This document shows positions 4,870-6,094 of a stretch of 6,094 bases of DNA, piece after piece. Source of the stretch: RGIG8775 sp045121195. GTDB taxonomy: Bacteria; Bacillota; Clostridia; Oscillospirales; CAG-272. The DNA lies in contig JBGVFO010000126.1 of the NCBI GenBank assembly GCA_045121195.1, positions 1-6,094 of the forward strand. The letters run 5' to 3'. Below the pieces are notes generated by a model, which saw nothing but the letters and a program-made list of their open reading frames with translations, had not been told where the DNA came from and did not search any database. The position numbers were made by a program, and so were the translations under genes. Each line of letters starts with the position of its first letter. Positions within the stretch are counted from its first letter, which is position 1.

Positions 4870-5940
4870 ATGCTTGAAAAATTCAATCTCAAAAAACGAT
4901 TTACCAATATGAAGGCACTTTCAGCCGAGGAACGCAAAACGGCACGGCGAGAGTTTTTGATCAACAACCTTCTTTATATTCTCCTTGCCGCCGCCATCAT
5001 CGGCATCACGGTCTACGATCCCCGCTTCCTCTCCCTTTCCTCTATCGTGAATATCATCTCCCTGTCGGCGGCGAATCTCCCCATCGCCCTCGGCATCGCG
5101 GGATGTATCATTCTCACGGGAACCGACCTCTCCGCAGGACGGATCGTAGGGCTTACGGCGTGCGTTGCCGCCTCTCTGCTTCAGGCGAGCGGCTACGCGG
5201 GCAAGATGTTCCCCTCTCTCGGCACCCTTCCGTTGCTTTTGGTATTTCTCATCATCGTTGCCATCGGAGCGCTCGTGGGCTTCATCAACGGCTTTTGCAC
5301 CGCGAAATTCAATCTGCATCCCTTCATCGTCACCCTCGCCACCCAGCTCATCACCTACGGCGCCCTTCTCATCTATCTGATGCAAGGTACCAACAACGGG
5401 CAATCCATTTCGGGGCTTGACACAAAGTATATCGACTTTATCACGGGCAGTCTGTTCCGCATCGGCAACGCCTCGGTCCCCAACTACGTTCTTTACGCCC
5501 TCATCATCACCGCCGTGATGTGGTTCATTTGGAACAAAACCCCCTTTGGAAAAAATATGTTCGCCGTGGGGTCAAACCCCGAAGCGGCGAACGTGTCCGG
5601 CGTCAACGTGGCGCGGACCATTATTCTGGTCTTTACGTTGGCGGGTGTTATGTACGGTATCACAGGCTTTATCGAGGCGGCGCGTATCGGCTCCAACAGC
5701 GCGTCTACGGGTCTGAATTACGAGCTTGACGCCATCGCTGCCTGCGTCATCGGCGGCGTGTCCTTCGTGGGCGGTATCGGTAAGATCCGCGGCGTGATCC
5801 TCGGCGTCGTTCTGCTCCGCATTATCTTCGTCGGTCTTACCTTCCTCGGCATCGACTCCAATATGCAATATATCATCAAGGGTCTTATTATCCTCGTCGC
5901 CTGTGCCATCGATATGAGAAAATATCTGGTGAGAAAATAA
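4870..5940 (+). CDS. mglC: Galactose/methyl-galactoside ABC importer permease MglC
   Basis: A 356-residue membrane protein with about eight to ten hydrophobic segments (first at roughly 32-50, last at 333-349), forming the channel as a probable homodimer bound to MglA. Family landmarks are GTDLSAGRIVGL (84-95), the cytoplasmic coupling-loop region FAVGSNPEAANVSGVNV (231-247) and ELDAIAACVIGGVSFVGGIG (285-304), all close to E. coli MglC. The N-terminus has about 28 mostly charged residues before the first helix, somewhat longer than in the enteric protein. The ATG has AAAGGA about 8 nt upstream. It starts 24 bp after mglA, so it is translated from the same transcript, and the operon ends at the stem-loop about 55 bp beyond its stop codon. 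Confidence 0.95.
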   Translation: MLEKFNLKKRFTNMKALSAEERKTARREFLINNLLYILLAAAIIGITVYDPRFLSLSSIVNIISLSAANLPIALGIAGCIILTGTDLSAGRIVGLTACVAASLLQASGYAGKMFPSLGTLPLLLVFLIIVAIGALVGFINGFCTAKFNLHPFIVTLATQLITYGALLIYLMQGTNNGQSISGLDTKYIDFITGSLFRIGNASVPNYVLYALIITAVMWFIWNKTPFGKNMFAVGSNPEAANVSGVNVARTIILVFTLAGVMYGITGFIEAARIGSNSASTGLNYELDAIAACVIGGVSFVGGIGKIRGVILGVVLLRIIFVGLTFLGIDSNMQYIIKGLIILVACAIDMRKYLVRK

Positions 5941-5993
5941 GTTGATATTTGTGGGTGAGTAGAGTTACAAAGAGTTCGATTACGGGAGAGGTC

Positions 5994-6017
5994 AAAACCT
6001 TCTTGTAAGAAGGTTTT
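5994..6017 (+). terminator. Probable terminator of mglBAC
   Basis: AAAACCTTC (5994-6002) and GAAGGTTTT (6009-6017) form a perfect nine-base-pair stem around TTGTAA. An outer GGGA/TCCC pairing (5984-5987 with 6024-6027) could extend it across an internal loop. The only U-run is the TTTT that forms the end of the stem, so termination may be partial. The structure is nearly symmetrical and could work on either strand. Its place about 55 bp after mglC supports the call. Confidence 0.6.
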
Positions 6018-6094
6018 AACAATTCCCAGAACTTTTCTGACAGGGGATAAAAAACAAGATGATATGCCTGCATAGACATAACAATCGCTCCCGC
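6018..6094. other. Right-edge region without a supported gene
   Basis: I see no rRNA, tRNA or convincing coding sequence here. A minus-strand reading frame beginning at 6079 has a plausible GGGAG site before it, but it runs through the mglBAC stem-loop and into the end of mglC, so it is probably chance. A small CAGAA/TTCTG hairpin follows the terminator. Confidence 0.5.

Noticed and set aside
5941..5990. Possible tRNA, because of a TTCGATT run resembling a T-loop
   Set aside because: The flanking bases do not form a T-arm, and no acceptor, D or anticodon stems can be drawn.
5888..6079. A 63-codon minus-strand frame with a GGGAG site before its start
   Set aside because: It passes through the stem-loop and 24 bp upstream of it into the end of mglC, has no recognisable protein features, and its apparent ribosome site is a single short match.

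Overview
The window looks like chromosomal DNA from a Gram-positive, Firmicutes-type anaerobe, most likely a Clostridia/Oscillospirales-like bacterium. The reasons are a lipoprotein-type sugar-binding protein, sigma-A-type promoters, an rRNA leader with Firmicutes-like ATTGAAAATTGAACA sequence, and GC-rich codon use set against AT-rich control regions. Only the first ~28 nt of 16S rRNA are present, so no finer placement is justified. The window begins inside the conserved start of the 16S gene, which is a common assembly breakpoint.

Layout. (1) Positions 1-28 are the 5' end of a 16S rRNA gene on the minus strand. Its leader occupies about 29-233, and two tandem strong promoters (P2 at 239-267, P1 at 341-369) lie upstream, each preceded by an A-tract UP-type element. 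The two promoter regions look like copies of each other. (2) Positions 405-2015 hold a two-gene minus-strand operon: a membrane-anchored metallo-beta-lactamase-fold hydrolase resembling the C-terminal domain of ComEC (GTG start), then, 9 bp later, a FabG-like short-chain dehydrogenase/reductase. A good promoter for it sits at 2049-2077. The reductase stop codon abuts the UP element of rRNA promoter P1, with no terminator between. (3) Positions 2016-2199 are a divergent control region containing a stem-loop. (4) Positions 2200-5940 hold a plus-strand operon, mglB-mglA-mglC: a galactose/glucose-type (methyl-galactoside) ABC importer with lipoprotein receptor, double ATPase and permease. It has a hairpin between mglB and mglA and ends at a stem-loop at 5994-6017. 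(5) Positions 6018-6094 contain no gene I can support.

The Mgl proteins form one complete transporter: MglB captures the sugar outside the cell, MglC is the membrane channel and MglA drives import with ATP. No regulator or sugar-catabolic gene lies in the window, so substrate and control must be inferred from the proteins alone. The hydrolase/reductase pair has no evident functional link to the importer. I see no convincing new multi-gene system. The most interesting signals are the duplicated rRNA promoter with a perfect palindrome over one -35 box, the direct read-in from the upstream operon, and an MglB sugar pocket in which several expected contact residues are changed.
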